DNA from: Poriferisodalis sp965215815
GTDB taxonomy: Bacteria; Actinomycetota; Acidimicrobiia; Acidimicrobiales; Poriferisodalaceae
DNA: 64,000 nt
Reading direction: 5' to 3'
Assembly: GCF_965215815.1 (NCBI RefSeq)
Contig: NZ_CBDCEO010000012.1
Location: forward strand, 1,240,001 to 1,304,000
This document shows, in pieces, positions 48,790 to 56,994 of the stretch. The notes under the pieces were generated by a model. That model did not search any database, was not told where the DNA came from, and saw only the letters and a program-made list of their open reading frames with translations. Numbering within the stretch: position 1 is the stretch's first letter; every line of letters begins with the position of its first letter. The translations under genes and the position numbers were made by a program.

Positions 48790-49677
48790 TCAATTCGTCG
48801 GCAAGTTCCGCGCATCTGGTCGCATGGCGTACATCAGCACGGCGGCGGCGACGGCCACGTTGAGCGAGTCCACCGGATGCTGCATGGGAATCGCAACGGC
48901 GATGTTGGTGCCAGCCACGGCGTCGGCGGACGGTCCGTGCGCCTCGTTGCCCACCACGAGTGCCATGTGATCACTGTGGGGCAGCTCGTCAAGTCTCACC
49001 TCGCCGTCGGGTGCGGCACGTACACGCAGGTGTCCGGCATCTCCGAGGACAGCAAGCACTTCAGCGGTGGGGTGGCCGCGGTTGACCATCGGTCCGAAGG
49101 TCAGCCCCGCGGCACCTCGGAGCGCCTTTGGGCTCCACAGATCGGTCGTGCCCTCAGTGGCGATGACCGCACCGAATCCTGCGGCGACTGCGCTACGGAT
49201 CACGGCGCCGGCGTTTCCGGGGTCGCGCACTGCTTCGAGCACCACGACCCGCACCGCCGTCACTGCCGCGCTGAGCGGCGAGTCCGCGAAGCGTGCGATC
49301 GCGAGGACCCCTTGGGGGTTCATGGCATCGGCGAGCGGGTCGAGGACGTCGGCGGAAACGGGATGGATCGCACCGATTCGTTCCCGGAACCCAATTCCCA
49401 GGCGCGTTGCATCAGGGTGATTGTCGGGCGCACTGGCTGACGCGTAGCGGTCGACCAGCTCCGGGCGGGCAAAAACGGCTTCGAGCGTGGCGCCGCTAGC
49501 CAGAGCCCCGTCGACGGCTCTGGGTCCCTCGACGACGGCAAGTCCGGTTGCGTCGCGCTGGCGCCGGTCGCGCACCAATCGCGACAGCCGCGACAAAGCG
49601 GCCTGAGACGGCGCCTCGACCGATGCGCCACCTCGCTGGCGAGCCTCTTGCTTGCCGCTCTTGTTCGCTGCGCTCAC
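48790..49677 (-). CDS. SpoU/TrmH-family RNA methyltransferase
   Basis: 295 residues if GTG 49677 (after AGAGG) is used; the open frame reaches 49785, overlapping rplT. SPOUT-fold motifs: VVLEAVRDPGNAGAVIRSAVAAGFG (motif 1), MALVVGNEAHGPS (motif 2) and IPMQHPVDSLNVAVAAAVLMY (motif 3), which make the knotted SAM site for 2'-O-ribose methylation of rRNA or tRNA. The N-terminal substrate-binding domain is present (QAALSRLSRLVRDRRQRDATGLAVVEGPRAVDGAL). It sits between rplT and pheS, a common place for this gene. Target nucleotide unknown. Confidence 0.9.
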   Translation of the reverse strand: MSAANKSGKQEARQRGGASVEAPSQAALSRLSRLVRDRRQRDATGLAVVEGPRAVDGALASGATLEAVFARPELVDRYASASAPDNHPDATRLGIGFRERIGAIHPVSADVLDPLADAMNPQGVLAIARFADSPLSAAVTAVRVVVLEAVRDPGNAGAVIRSAVAAGFGAVIATEGTTDLWSPKALRGAAGLTFGPMVNRGHPTAEVLAVLGDAGHLRVRAAPDGEVRLDELPHSDHMALVVGNEAHGPSADAVAGTNIAVAIPMQHPVDSLNVAVAAAVLMYAMRPDARNLPTN

Positions 49678-49720
49678 GGGCCGCTGGGCCTCTGGGACGG
49701 CGGTGACGGCTGGAGTGCGC

Positions 49721-50119
49721 TCAGGCGGCTGGGTCGTATGCGCCGCCGTTACCGGCGGCCGAGTCGGTGAGGGCAGCCTCGGCACGCCCGGCGATCGCGG
49801 CGAACGCTGCGGAATCGCTCACGGCGAGGTCTGCCAGGTTCTTGCGGTCGACAACGATGCCCGCCACGTCCAGCCCGTGAATGAGTCTGCTGTAGGTGGT
49901 GCCGTTCTGGCGTGCAGCAGCGTTGATGCGCTGGATCCACAGGCGGCGGAACTCGCCCTTGCGGGCCCTGCGGTCGCGGAACGCGTACTGCCCGCTATGC
50001 ATGACCTGCTCGTTGGCGGCCCGGAACGACCTGCTCTTGTTGCCGTAGTAGCCCTTCGCCTTCTGGAGCGTCGCCTTGCGACGGGTGCGACTGGCCACGG
50101 ATCGCTTGGCTCGTGCCAT
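49721..50119 (-). CDS. rplT: Ribosomal protein L20
   Basis: 132 residues. Typical start MARAKRSVASRTRRKATLQKAKGYYGNKSRS and the conserved KGEFRRLWIQRINAAARQNGTTYSRLIHGL. L20 binds 23S rRNA and is essential for early large-subunit assembly. The C-terminal 20 residues are an alanine/glycine extension. Part of infC-rpmI-rplT, in which L20 represses translation of rpmI and itself in other bacteria. Confidence 0.97.
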   Translation of the reverse strand: MARAKRSVASRTRRKATLQKAKGYYGNKSRSFRAANEQVMHSGQYAFRDRRARKGEFRRLWIQRINAAARQNGTTYSRLIHGLDVAGIVVDRKNLADLAVSDSAAFAAIAGRAEAALTDSAAGNGGAYDPAA

Positions 50120-50164
50120 GTTGATCCTCTCGTTTCTATGGGATCGGGTCTCCGGATACGGGGC

Positions 50165-50359
50165 TCAGCGGCCCAGCATCCGGTTGACTCGCTTGCGATC
50201 GGCGCTGGACACTTCGCCCTCGAGTGCTAAGCGCCGCTTGCGCGCCGATGACTTTTTCTCGAGCAGGTGATTGCGGTTCCGCTTGCGGCGAACGAGCTTG
50301 CCGGTGCCCGTGGTCTTGAAGCGCTTCTTGGCGCCGCTGTGGGTCTTCATCTTGGGCAT
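50165..50359 (-). CDS. rpmI: Ribosomal protein L35
   Basis: 64 residues: MPKMKTHSGAKKRFKTTGTGKLVRRKRNRNHLLEKKSSARKR, the standard L35 sequence rich in Lys and Arg. It is 45 bases upstream of rplT and about 106 bases behind infC in one operon. Confidence 0.96.
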   Translation of the reverse strand: MPKMKTHSGAKKRFKTTGTGKLVRRKRNRNHLLEKKSSARKRRLALEGEVSSADRKRVNRMLGR

Positions 50360-50465
50360 GGTTTGGGTGCCTTGCTCTCTTGGCTCACTCGGTCTGGCTC
50401 ACGTGTTCTAGGTACGTGAGTCTGTGGAACTGTGTCCGACGGCCGCTAGGCGGCCCGGCGGTGCG

Positions 50466-51074
50466 TCAGTCGCTGGGCGGATCTGCGGCTTTGCGACGCT
50501 GACGCGAGATGCGGTCTGGGCTCAACAACATGGTCATGTTGCGCCCGTCCAACCGGGGGAACTGGTCGACCTTCCCGACGTCGGCGACTGCCTCGGCGAC
50601 ACGCTCCAGGATCTGGCCGCCCAGTTCGGGATGGAACACCTCGCGCCCTCTGAACATGACGGTGACCTTGACCTTGTGGCCGTCTTCGAGAAACTTGCAG
50701 ACCTTGGTTGTCTTGGTGCCGAAGTCGCCGGACCCGATCTTGGGCCGGTACTTCATCTCCTTCAGCCCAGCGTGCGACGTCTTGCGCCGCGACTCCTTCG
50801 CCCGCTGCGCCGCCTCGTACTTGTACTTGCCGTAATCCATGATCCGGCAGACCGGAGGGGCAGCATTCGGAGCCACCTCAACGAGGTCCAAGTCCAAGTT
50901 GCGTGCGATCTGCAGGGCCTCAGGCACCGACTTGATGCCGATCTGCTCGCCGTCGGGTGCAACCAGACGGACCTCGCGGACTCTGATGTCCTCGTTGATC
51001 CGGGCGTCACCGTCACTTGCGCGTGCTATGGCCGTACTCGCTTGTCCAAAGGACGCTCCTCGTCCACGCGGCAT
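50466..51074 (-). CDS. infC: Translation initiation factor IF-3
   Basis: 202 residues. INEDIRVREVRLVAPDGEQIGI opens the N-terminal domain; APPVCRIMDYGKYKYEAAQRAKESRR is the linker signature; the C-terminal domain includes KYRPKIGSGDFGTKTTKVCKFLEDGHKVKVTVMFRGRE. IF-3 binds the 30S subunit and checks the start codon. The first 22 residues precede the usual start, so translation might begin downstream; note the ATG start rather than the rare AUU used for autoregulation in enterobacteria. Confidence 0.95.
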   Translation of the reverse strand: MPRGRGASFGQASTAIARASDGDARINEDIRVREVRLVAPDGEQIGIKSVPEALQIARNLDLDLVEVAPNAAPPVCRIMDYGKYKYEAAQRAKESRRKTSHAGLKEMKYRPKIGSGDFGTKTTKVCKFLEDGHKVKVTVMFRGREVFHPELGGQILERVAEAVADVGKVDQFPRLDGRNMTMLLSPDRISRQRRKAADPPSD

Positions 51075-51245
51075 CCGTTGCGAACCCGTTACCGGAACGC
51101 GCCTTGCGGCGGTTCGGTGGGGGGTCAGACCCCGCTTGTTCCAGTTGTAGGGGCCGTAGGGTAACAGCGCTGGCTATGGGCGGCACTGCGTACGAAGCGG
51201 CGGCGGCGCAGGCCAACACAGTGGTACAAGCTGGAGAGGTCGCCG

Positions 51246-51731
51246 ATGAGCACGTTGTGGACACCGGAGGGTGAGCATCACGTACCTCGTGAGGGCACCG
51301 GCGAGCCGTCCCAGGCTGCGCCCAGCGAGGCTGATTACGGCGGCGGCGCGTACTCCGCTGATGACGACGGCGGCGCATTTGACATCGACCCCGAGACGGG
51401 TCTGCCGATCGATCCGCGAACCGGCGAGCCATTCGATCCCGAAGAGCTGGCCGAGATGCAGGAGCGGCTGCGCGAGGCCCAGGAACAGCTGGTATCGGTG
51501 CCGGCGGCCGAGATCGTGCAGAACCACATGATGGGACTGTTCGAGCTGGCGGCACTTCACCTGCAGCGGGATCCGCCCGACCTGGCCGAGGCGCGCCTGC
51601 CTATTGATGCGCTGGGACTGCTCGTGGACCATCTGGCCGACCAGCTGCCCGCCGGTGAGACGCTGCGGGGCGCTCTGCAGCAAATCCGCCTTGCCTACGT
51701 GGAAATCCACAAGCGCCAATCGGAAGCCTGA
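51246..51731 (+). CDS. DUF1844-like protein with acidic N-terminus
   Basis: 161 residues. The first 75 are acidic and Gly/Pro-rich with IDPETGLPIDPRTGEPFDPEE. The C-terminal 85 (EIVQNHMMGLFELAALHLQ...PDLAEARLPIDALGLLVDHLADQLP...LQQIRLAYVEI) are all-helical and resemble DUF1844. The neighbour infC is divergent (172 bases between starts). Function unknown; no enzyme motif. ATG at 51246 preceded by GGAGAGG. Confidence 0.72.
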   Translation: MSTLWTPEGEHHVPREGTGEPSQAAPSEADYGGGAYSADDDGGAFDIDPETGLPIDPRTGEPFDPEELAEMQERLREAQEQLVSVPAAEIVQNHMMGLFELAALHLQRDPPDLAEARLPIDALGLLVDHLADQLPAGETLRGALQQIRLAYVEIHKRQSEA

Positions 51732-51765
51732 GCCGTCGAGACCACGCACGGCAGCAACCCGCACG

Positions 51766-51809
51766 GCACGACAAGGGCCAGCACGACAAGGGCCAGCACG
51801 CCAAGACCA
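51766..51809. repeat. Short tandem repeat between the DUF1844-like gene and hisG
   Basis: GCACGACAAGGGCCA occurs twice exactly (51766-51780, 51781-51795) followed by a decayed third unit. It is in the 137-base gap before hisG. Confidence 0.6.
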
Positions 51810-51868
51810 GCACCGCACGGCGAAAACCAGCACAGCTCGGCGGGGTGCCGCGGGTACCGTTACCGCCC

Positions 51869-52744
51869 GTGCTCAAGCTCGTACTCCCAAAGGGTTCTCT
51901 CGAAGAGGCAACTCTGCAATTGTTCTCCGACGCCGACCTACCGGTGCGCAGGGGCTCGTTAGTGGACTACCGCGCCACGATTGACGACCCGCGCATCGAC
52001 GACGTGCGGATCCTGCGGCCCCAGGAAATCCCGTCCTACGTTGCCGATGGTCTGTTCGATCTGGGCATCGCCGGGCGGGATTGGATCGACGAGACCAGCA
52101 GCGACGTGATCTCGCTCGGCGAGCTGCGCTATTCGAAGGCCACCGCGCGACCGGTGCACATCGTGGTGGCAGTGCCCGAAGCCAGCGACTACCAGGCACT
52201 CGCCGACCTGCCTGACGGGGTTCGGGTGTCGAGTGAGTATCCCGAACTCACCCGTCGCCACTTCGCCGAACGCGGGGTTAACGCCGATGTGCGATTGAGC
52301 TACGGCGCAACAGAGGCCAAGGCACCCGAGATCGTGGACGCCGTGGTCGACCTCACCGAGACGGGCCGGGCCTTGAGGGCCGCCGGTCTGCGGATCATCG
52401 ACGAGATCCTCACGAGCTACACCGAGATCTTCACCAACCGCGCCGCCTACGACGACCCGGCCAAGCGCCGAGCGATGACGCAGATCAAGACGCTCCTCGA
52501 TGGGGTGCTCGACGCCCGCGGCAAGGTGTTGGTCAAGCTGAACGTGGCCCGCGAACACCTCGATGCGGTGGTGGACGTGCTGCCCTCGATGAAGGCCCCG
52601 ACCGTGAACGAGCTGTGGGGCGGCGACGCCTACGCAGTCGAGACCGTGGCGCCGAAACACGAGATCAACGTGCTCATCCCGGAGCTGCTCGAGAGGGGCG
52701 CGACGGACATCGTCGAGATGCCGATCTCCAAGATCGTCCCCTGA
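51869..52744 (+). CDS. hisG: ATP phosphoribosyltransferase (long form)
   Basis: 291 residues. HisG condenses ATP and PRPP in the first, feedback-controlled step of histidine synthesis. The start VLKLVLPKGSLEEATLQLF fits the family, so the GTG at 51869 is preferred over GTG 51845. Catalytic features are DLGIAGRDWIDE (about 65) and VDAVVDLTETGRALRAAGL with the PRPP-binding DLTETG (about 165). The C-terminal 75 residues form the ACT-like histidine-binding domain, so HisZ is not needed. The final 31 bases including the stop are echoed 71 bases downstream. No other his gene is present. Confidence 0.93.
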   Translation: MLKLVLPKGSLEEATLQLFSDADLPVRRGSLVDYRATIDDPRIDDVRILRPQEIPSYVADGLFDLGIAGRDWIDETSSDVISLGELRYSKATARPVHIVVAVPEASDYQALADLPDGVRVSSEYPELTRRHFAERGVNADVRLSYGATEAKAPEIVDAVVDLTETGRALRAAGLRIIDEILTSYTEIFTNRAAYDDPAKRRAMTQIKTLLDGVLDARGKVLVKLNVAREHLDAVVDVLPSMKAPTVNELWGGDAYAVETVAPKHEINVLIPELLERGATDIVEMPISKIVP

Positions 52745-52815
52745 CCCAGCCCCGCAGCAGGCATCTCGACGACCTCGAACTCAGCGAGATGCCGATCTCA
52801 ATGATCGTCTCCTGA
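52714..52815 (+). repeat. Duplicated hisG tail
   Basis: The last 31 bases of hisG including TGA (52714-52744) recur at 52785-52815 with 28 of 31 identical. The copy again ends in a stop, in a different frame of the intergenic DNA. Resembles the echo behind gltB. Confidence 0.7.
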
Positions 52816-52825
52816 GCCCTGTGCC

Positions 52826-54112
52826 CTAGTCCGCGAGCGGGGACGTCTGTTCGAGACCCAGGTCGCTTTGGGCTTGGTCGTCCATGAGATGGCCCATGCG
52901 CATCTTCTTCGTGCGCAGGTAGGCCTGGTTGTGCGGGTTGGCCGGTGCCGTGGTCGGTACCCGCTCGACGATCTCGAGTCCGTAGCCGGACAGACCGCCG
53001 ATCTTGTTCGGGTTGTTCGTCATGAGGCGCATCCGCTGCACGCCAAGCTCGGCCAGGATTTGCGCCCCGATGCCGTATTCCCGGCTGTCCACCGGCAGAC
53101 CCAGCTCCAGGTTGGCGTCGACGGTGTCACGACCCCGGTCCTGCAGCGAATACGCAGCAATCTTGTGACCGATGCCGATGCCGCGGCCCTCGTGGCCCCG
53201 CAGGTACACGAGCACGCCGGCGCCCGACTCGGCGATGGCCTCGAGGGCGCCGTGCAGCTGTGCGCCGCAATCGCAGCGCATCGAGGCCAAGATGTCGCCG
53301 GTCAAGCATTCGCTGTGAACGCGCACCAGCACCGGCTCGGAGCCCATGACCGCTCCGTAGGTGAGCGCCAAGTGCTCGGTGTCGTCGAAGTCACGGAAGA
53401 CGTGCCCCGTGAACTCGCCGTAGATGGTGGGAATGCGGGCTTGCGCGATCGGATCCACGAGGCGCTCGTTGTTACGCCGGTAGCGGATCAGGTCGGCGAT
53501 AGAAATGAGCAGCAACCTGTGTTGATCGCAGAACTCGACGAGATCCGGCAGGCGGGCCATGGTCCCGTCGTCGTTGACCACCTCGCAGAGCACCCCGGCG
53601 GGATGGCACCCCGCTAGCCGGGCGAGATCCACGGCGGCTTCAGTGTGTCCGGCCCGCTTGAGCACGCCACCGGGGCGATAGCGCAACGGCAGCACGTGTC
53701 CAGGCCGGTTGAAGTCATTGGCAATGGACTTCGGGTCGGCGAGCAGGCTCAGGGTGCGAGCTCGGTCTCCCGCTGAGATTCCGGTCGTGGTGCCTTCGGC
53801 TGCATCCACGGTGACCGTGTAGGCGGTACGCATCGACTCGGTGTTGACGGTCACCATCAGCGGCAATGCCAGCTCGTCGAGTCGTTCCCCCATCAGGGGA
53901 GCACAGATGACCCCCGACGTGTAACGGACGAAGAAGGCCATCGCCTCTTGCGTGGCGTGCTCAGCCGCCATGATGAGGTCGCCCTCGTTCTCACGGTCCT
54001 CGTCGTCGACGACCACGACGATCTCGCCGCGGCCAATAGCTGCGATCGCATCGGGAATGGCAGCGAACGGCGATTGGGCGGGCGCCCCTTCGGCTTCGTT
54101 TTGGTCGGTCAT
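52826..54112 (-). CDS. ribBA: Bifunctional DHBP synthase / GTP cyclohydrolase II
   Basis: 428 residues from ATG 54112. RibB half: VVVVDDEDRENEGDLIMAAE (about 31-50) with the acidic metal-binding loop, and HTEAAVDLARLAGCHPAGVLCEV (about 155). RibA half: zinc cysteines in HSECLTGDILASMRCDCGAQLHG (about 267-289) and RGHEGRGIGIGHKI, with GTP-binding TNNPNKIGGLSGYG near 380. The two activities make dihydroxybutanone phosphate and the pyrimidine precursor of riboflavin. The frame continues upstream to 54187 through the ribE tail. Downstream ribH is missing; hisG converges instead. Confidence 0.95.
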   Translation of the reverse strand: MTDQNEAEGAPAQSPFAAIPDAIAAIGRGEIVVVVDDEDRENEGDLIMAAEHATQEAMAFFVRYTSGVICAPLMGERLDELALPLMVTVNTESMRTAYTVTVDAAEGTTTGISAGDRARTLSLLADPKSIANDFNRPGHVLPLRYRPGGVLKRAGHTEAAVDLARLAGCHPAGVLCEVVNDDGTMARLPDLVEFCDQHRLLLISIADLIRYRRNNERLVDPIAQARIPTIYGEFTGHVFRDFDDTEHLALTYGAVMGSEPVLVRVHSECLTGDILASMRCDCGAQLHGALEAIAESGAGVLVYLRGHEGRGIGIGHKIAAYSLQDRGRDTVDANLELGLPVDSREYGIGAQILAELGVQRMRLMTNNPNKIGGLSGYGLEIVERVPTTAPANPHNQAYLRTKKMRMGHLMDDQAQSDLGLEQTSPLAD

Positions 54113-54119
54113 GCCGGAT

Positions 54120-54725
54120 TCACTCAAGGTCGGTTCCGGGACCATTCTGCCCGAGTAGACGCTCGACGTACCGAGCGAGGACGTCAACCTCGAGATTGAC
54201 GGGATCGCCAGGCTGCGCGGTGCCTATGGTGGTCAACGCCATCGTGTGTGGGATGAGTGCCACCGAGAACTCGCATCCGCCGGTGTCGTCGTCGTCGATG
54301 TCGAAGCAGGTGAGGCTGACGCCGTCGAGTGTGACCGACCCCTTCTCCACCAGGTACCGGCGCAATCCGCCGTCGGATCCCACAGCGACGCGCAGGTCGG
54401 GACCGGGTCGGGTGATCGTCGCCACACCGTCCACATGACCCTGCACGATGTGGCCGCCGAGCCGGTCTGCGTAGCGCATTGCGCGCTCAAGGTTCACCGA
54501 ATCGCCCGCTGCCAGCGAGCCGAGCGCTGTGCAACGTGCCGTCTCGGCGGTGACGTCGGCCTCCCACCAGCCATCCCCCACTTCGACGACCGTCAGGCAG
54601 CAGCCGTTCACGGCGATCGAATCGTCGATGGCGCTGCCAGCGAGCACGACCCCCGCGTTGAATCGGTACCGCTCGCCGTCGCTACCGGCAACGCTGCCGA
54701 GTTCCTCGACGAGTCCGGTGAACAT
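54120..54725 (-). CDS. ribE: Riboflavin synthase alpha subunit
   Basis: 201 residues. MFTGLVEELGSV at the start, SIAVNGCCLTVVEV (about 39) in the first lumazine-binding domain and VTLDGVSLTCFDI in the second (about 130), with the expected duplicated fold. It converts two dimethyl-ribityllumazines to riboflavin and one pyrimidine. Only 11 bases behind ribD and 7 ahead of ribBA. Confidence 0.95.
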   Translation of the reverse strand: MFTGLVEELGSVAGSDGERYRFNAGVVLAGSAIDDSIAVNGCCLTVVEVGDGWWEADVTAETARCTALGSLAAGDSVNLERAMRYADRLGGHIVQGHVDGVATITRPGPDLRVAVGSDGGLRRYLVEKGSVTLDGVSLTCFDIDDDDTGGCEFSVALIPHTMALTTIGTAQPGDPVNLEVDVLARYVERLLGQNGPGTDLE

Positions 54726-54736
54726 CGATTGCCCTC

Positions 54737-55984
54737 TCAGTGCGCCTGGCTATCGGAGCGCCCATCGGAGGCGACGGTACTGGCGGGAGGCCCATCGCAG
54801 TGTTCGACAGGGCGAAGAGTGATGCGCAGGTCGGGTCCCACGCGGTGGAACTCAGAAATGTGCCCTCGCCAGAACTCGGCGAGCGTCGGCGCACCAAGTC
54901 CTGCCAGCATTGGCAACGAATCGGCTCCGCCTGCGAGTGCGGGCGCGAGATACACGACGTATTCGTCGACCAAGCCAGACCGGTGAAACTCCCCTGCAAC
55001 GTGGGCTCCTCCCTCCACCAGCAACTCGACGACGCCTTCGGCGGCCAGGTCTTCCAGCACAGCCGGCAATGGCCCGCTCACTTCGGTGCAGGGATGCACC
55101 TTTGCGTCGGACGGCGCCGACCCGAGCACGAAGCGGCGCGGGTCAGTCCCCGGCGCGTCGCGGACGGTCAGCGATGGGTTGTCTGCACGCACGGTTCCGG
55201 CACCTATCAGCACCGCATCGCAACGTGCACGCAACGCATGGGCATCGGCACGAGCTTCGGCCGAGGTGATCCACTGCGACGTGCCGTCGGGTGCGCCGAT
55301 GCGGCCGTCGAGCGTGGCGGCCAGCTTGAGCACCACCCATGGTTTGTCGGTGCGGCGCTGGTGCAGGTAGGGACCAAGCGAGGCCACGACATCTCCGAGG
55401 CCTTCGATGACCTCGATTCCTGCGGACCGGAGCGCAAGCGTTCCCCGGCCCGACACGTTCGGATCGGGGTCGGCGACGCCGATGCAGACGCGGGCGATTC
55501 GGGCGTCGATGATCGCTTCGACGCACGGAGGCGTGCGTCCAGTGTGCGAGCAGGGCTCCAATGTTGTGTAGAGCGTGGCTTGGGCCAGATCGGCCCCTGA
55601 CTCGCGGGCTGCGTCCAATGCCACGATCTCGGCGTGCCTGCCTGGGGGCGGTTCGGTCGCACCCTCGAATTCGTCGCCGTCGGCCGTGACGAGCACGGCC
55701 CCCACCCACGGATTCGGCGCTGTCGTGCCCCGCACACTCTCGCCGAGGCAGACCGCCCGAAGCATCGCGGACACATGGGACTTCTCGTCGTCGTGGTCGT
55801 CCAGGAACCGATCGTCCGGCGTTTCACTCGGGGCGACCGCAGCTTCGTTCGCCTGTTGTGCGGTACCGGGCCGGTCATCGAGACCGAGCGCGTCGGCTAT
55901 CGCAGCGTCGGCGTTGCTCCCGCTCGGATTCCCTGATGCCCCGGGTACCGAAGCAGCACCTCGTCGCGAGCGCCGGTCAGACAT
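54737..55984 (-). CDS. ribD: Bifunctional riboflavin deaminase/reductase
   Basis: 415 residues. ATG 55984 overlaps the mog stop as TGATG. Deaminase domain: PNPWVGAVLV, PPGRHAEIVALDAA (zinc His, catalytic Glu) and TTLEPCSHTGRTPPCVEAII (zinc Cys pair). Reductase domain from about residue 215: VVLKLAATLDGRIG, GAGTVRADNPSL and ELLVEGGAHVAGEF. The first 70 residues are a low-complexity extension not typical of RibD. No FMN riboswitch found upstream of the operon. Confidence 0.94.
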   Translation of the reverse strand: MSDRRSRRGAASVPGASGNPSGSNADAAIADALGLDDRPGTAQQANEAAVAPSETPDDRFLDDHDDEKSHVSAMLRAVCLGESVRGTTAPNPWVGAVLVTADGDEFEGATEPPPGRHAEIVALDAARESGADLAQATLYTTLEPCSHTGRTPPCVEAIIDARIARVCIGVADPDPNVSGRGTLALRSAGIEVIEGLGDVVASLGPYLHQRRTDKPWVVLKLAATLDGRIGAPDGTSQWITSAEARADAHALRARCDAVLIGAGTVRADNPSLTVRDAPGTDPRRFVLGSAPSDAKVHPCTEVSGPLPAVLEDLAAEGVVELLVEGGAHVAGEFHRSGLVDEYVVYLAPALAGGADSLPMLAGLGAPTLAEFWRGHISEFHRVGPDLRITLRPVEHCDGPPASTVASDGRSDSQAH

Positions 55985-56493
55985 CAGTGGAGCCGTTCGC
56001 CCGCCAGCAGTGCCAAGGCATGCGGCAATACGTCGGCCACGGCCTCGAAGCACTCCACGCACCCCTTGGTGGAGCCCGGCGTGTTCAGCACGATCGCGTG
56101 GCCGATGATGCCCGCGACGCCCCGAGATAGGCGGCCGAGAGGGTTCGCTAGTCGCATGGCCTCGGCCAGGCCTGGTGCCTCGCGCTCGATTGCGGCGCGG
56201 GTGCCTTCCGGGGTGAGATCTCGTTCGGTGAAGCCGGTGCCGCCAGTCGTGACGATCAGGCCTTCGAATCCATCTGACATGGCCTGCAGCGCCTCTGCCA
56301 CCGTTTCGATGCCGTCGGCAACCACACGGCGTTCGACCACCTCGTATCCCGCGGCAGCCAACGCCTCGCCGAGCGCTTCGCCGCTGCGGTCTTCCCGAGT
56401 GCCGGCGACCACACCATCGGAGACCGTCAGCACCTTCGCCGCGAGCCCGTGCGCTGGATCGGTTTGATGATGCCCCGCATGCGATCCGGCCAT
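55984..56493 (-). CDS. mog: MoaB/Mog-type molybdopterin adenylyltransferase
   Basis: 169 residues with the MoCF fold: AKVLTVSDGVVAGTREDRSGEALGEALAAAGYEV (about 19-52), the GLIVTTGGTGFTERDLTPEGTRA motif (about 78-100) and PGSTKGCVECFEAVADVLPHAL. It handles molybdopterin in molybdenum cofactor synthesis. It heads the rib operon and overlaps ribD by one base. Whether it is Mog or MoaB is not settled. Confidence 0.88.
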   Translation of the reverse strand: MAGSHAGHHQTDPAHGLAAKVLTVSDGVVAGTREDRSGEALGEALAAAGYEVVERRVVADGIETVAEALQAMSDGFEGLIVTTGGTGFTERDLTPEGTRAAIEREAPGLAEAMRLANPLGRLSRGVAGIIGHAIVLNTPGSTKGCVECFEAVADVLPHALALLAGERLH

Positions 56494-56535
56494 CGCGGCA
56501 GGCTACCGACGGTCCGTAGAGCGTGACGCTGGCGA

Positions 56536-56667
56536 CTAGCGCGCCCCCCGCTTCTCCGACACACCGGGATTGGGACGAGTCGGCCGGGGCGGCGCAGCCG
56601 GTCTCTCCGCTTGTGGCTGCTGTGCCTTCTTCTGGTTCCGTCGCCTCTTCCTAAACACGGGCTGCAT
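56536..56667 (-). CDS. Possible small Arg/Pro-rich protein
   Basis: 43 residues (MQPVFRKRRRNQKKAQQPQA, then a Pro/Arg-rich tail). ATG 56667 is preceded by GGGAG and overlaps the end of the broken membrane-protein gene. Such basic tails after this kind of gene could be a coupled small ORF or just the leftover frame of a decayed gene. Confidence 0.3.
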   Translation of the reverse strand: MQPVFRKRRRNQKKAQQPQAERPAAPPRPTRPNPGVSEKRGAR

Positions 56668-56900
56668 CTCCCAGAGCGATGATGACGCCGACAACTTCTA
56701 CAGGCAACAGTAACAAGCCTCGGTAGAACCACTTCGACCTGGCACTTAGCTGCTGACGATTGAAATTGGTCTGGTCACCGAGCCAGAGGGCCAGCTCACG
56801 GTGCAGTTCCGGCAAGTCAGGTTGATGCTTGCTCACCCACGGCGTTAAGACCCGCTTCGTAGGCGAGCTTGTATCCGTCAGCGTCCCCGAGAGCCACCAT
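56651..56900 (-). pseudogene. Broken small membrane-protein gene (internal deletion and frameshift)
   Basis: From ATG 56900 the frame reads MVALGDADGYKLAYEAGLNA and 7 more residues before a stop at 56817. A second frame from about 56815 to 56651 reads DLPELHRELALWLGDQTN and then SKWFYRGLLLLPVEVVGVII with one membrane helix. The start resembles small actinobacterial proteins that begin with DYKLAYEAG and end in a hydrophobic helix; the middle part of about 100 residues seems to be deleted. Not a translation of a single frame, so classed as a pseudogene. Confidence 0.5.
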
Positions 56901-56994
56901 GGGCGCAACCTAACTCCGCAGCCCAATCAGCCAGTCAGGAATTTCCGACCACCTGAAACGGTCACTGTGCGCAGCCCGTCACTAACCTGCGTCC

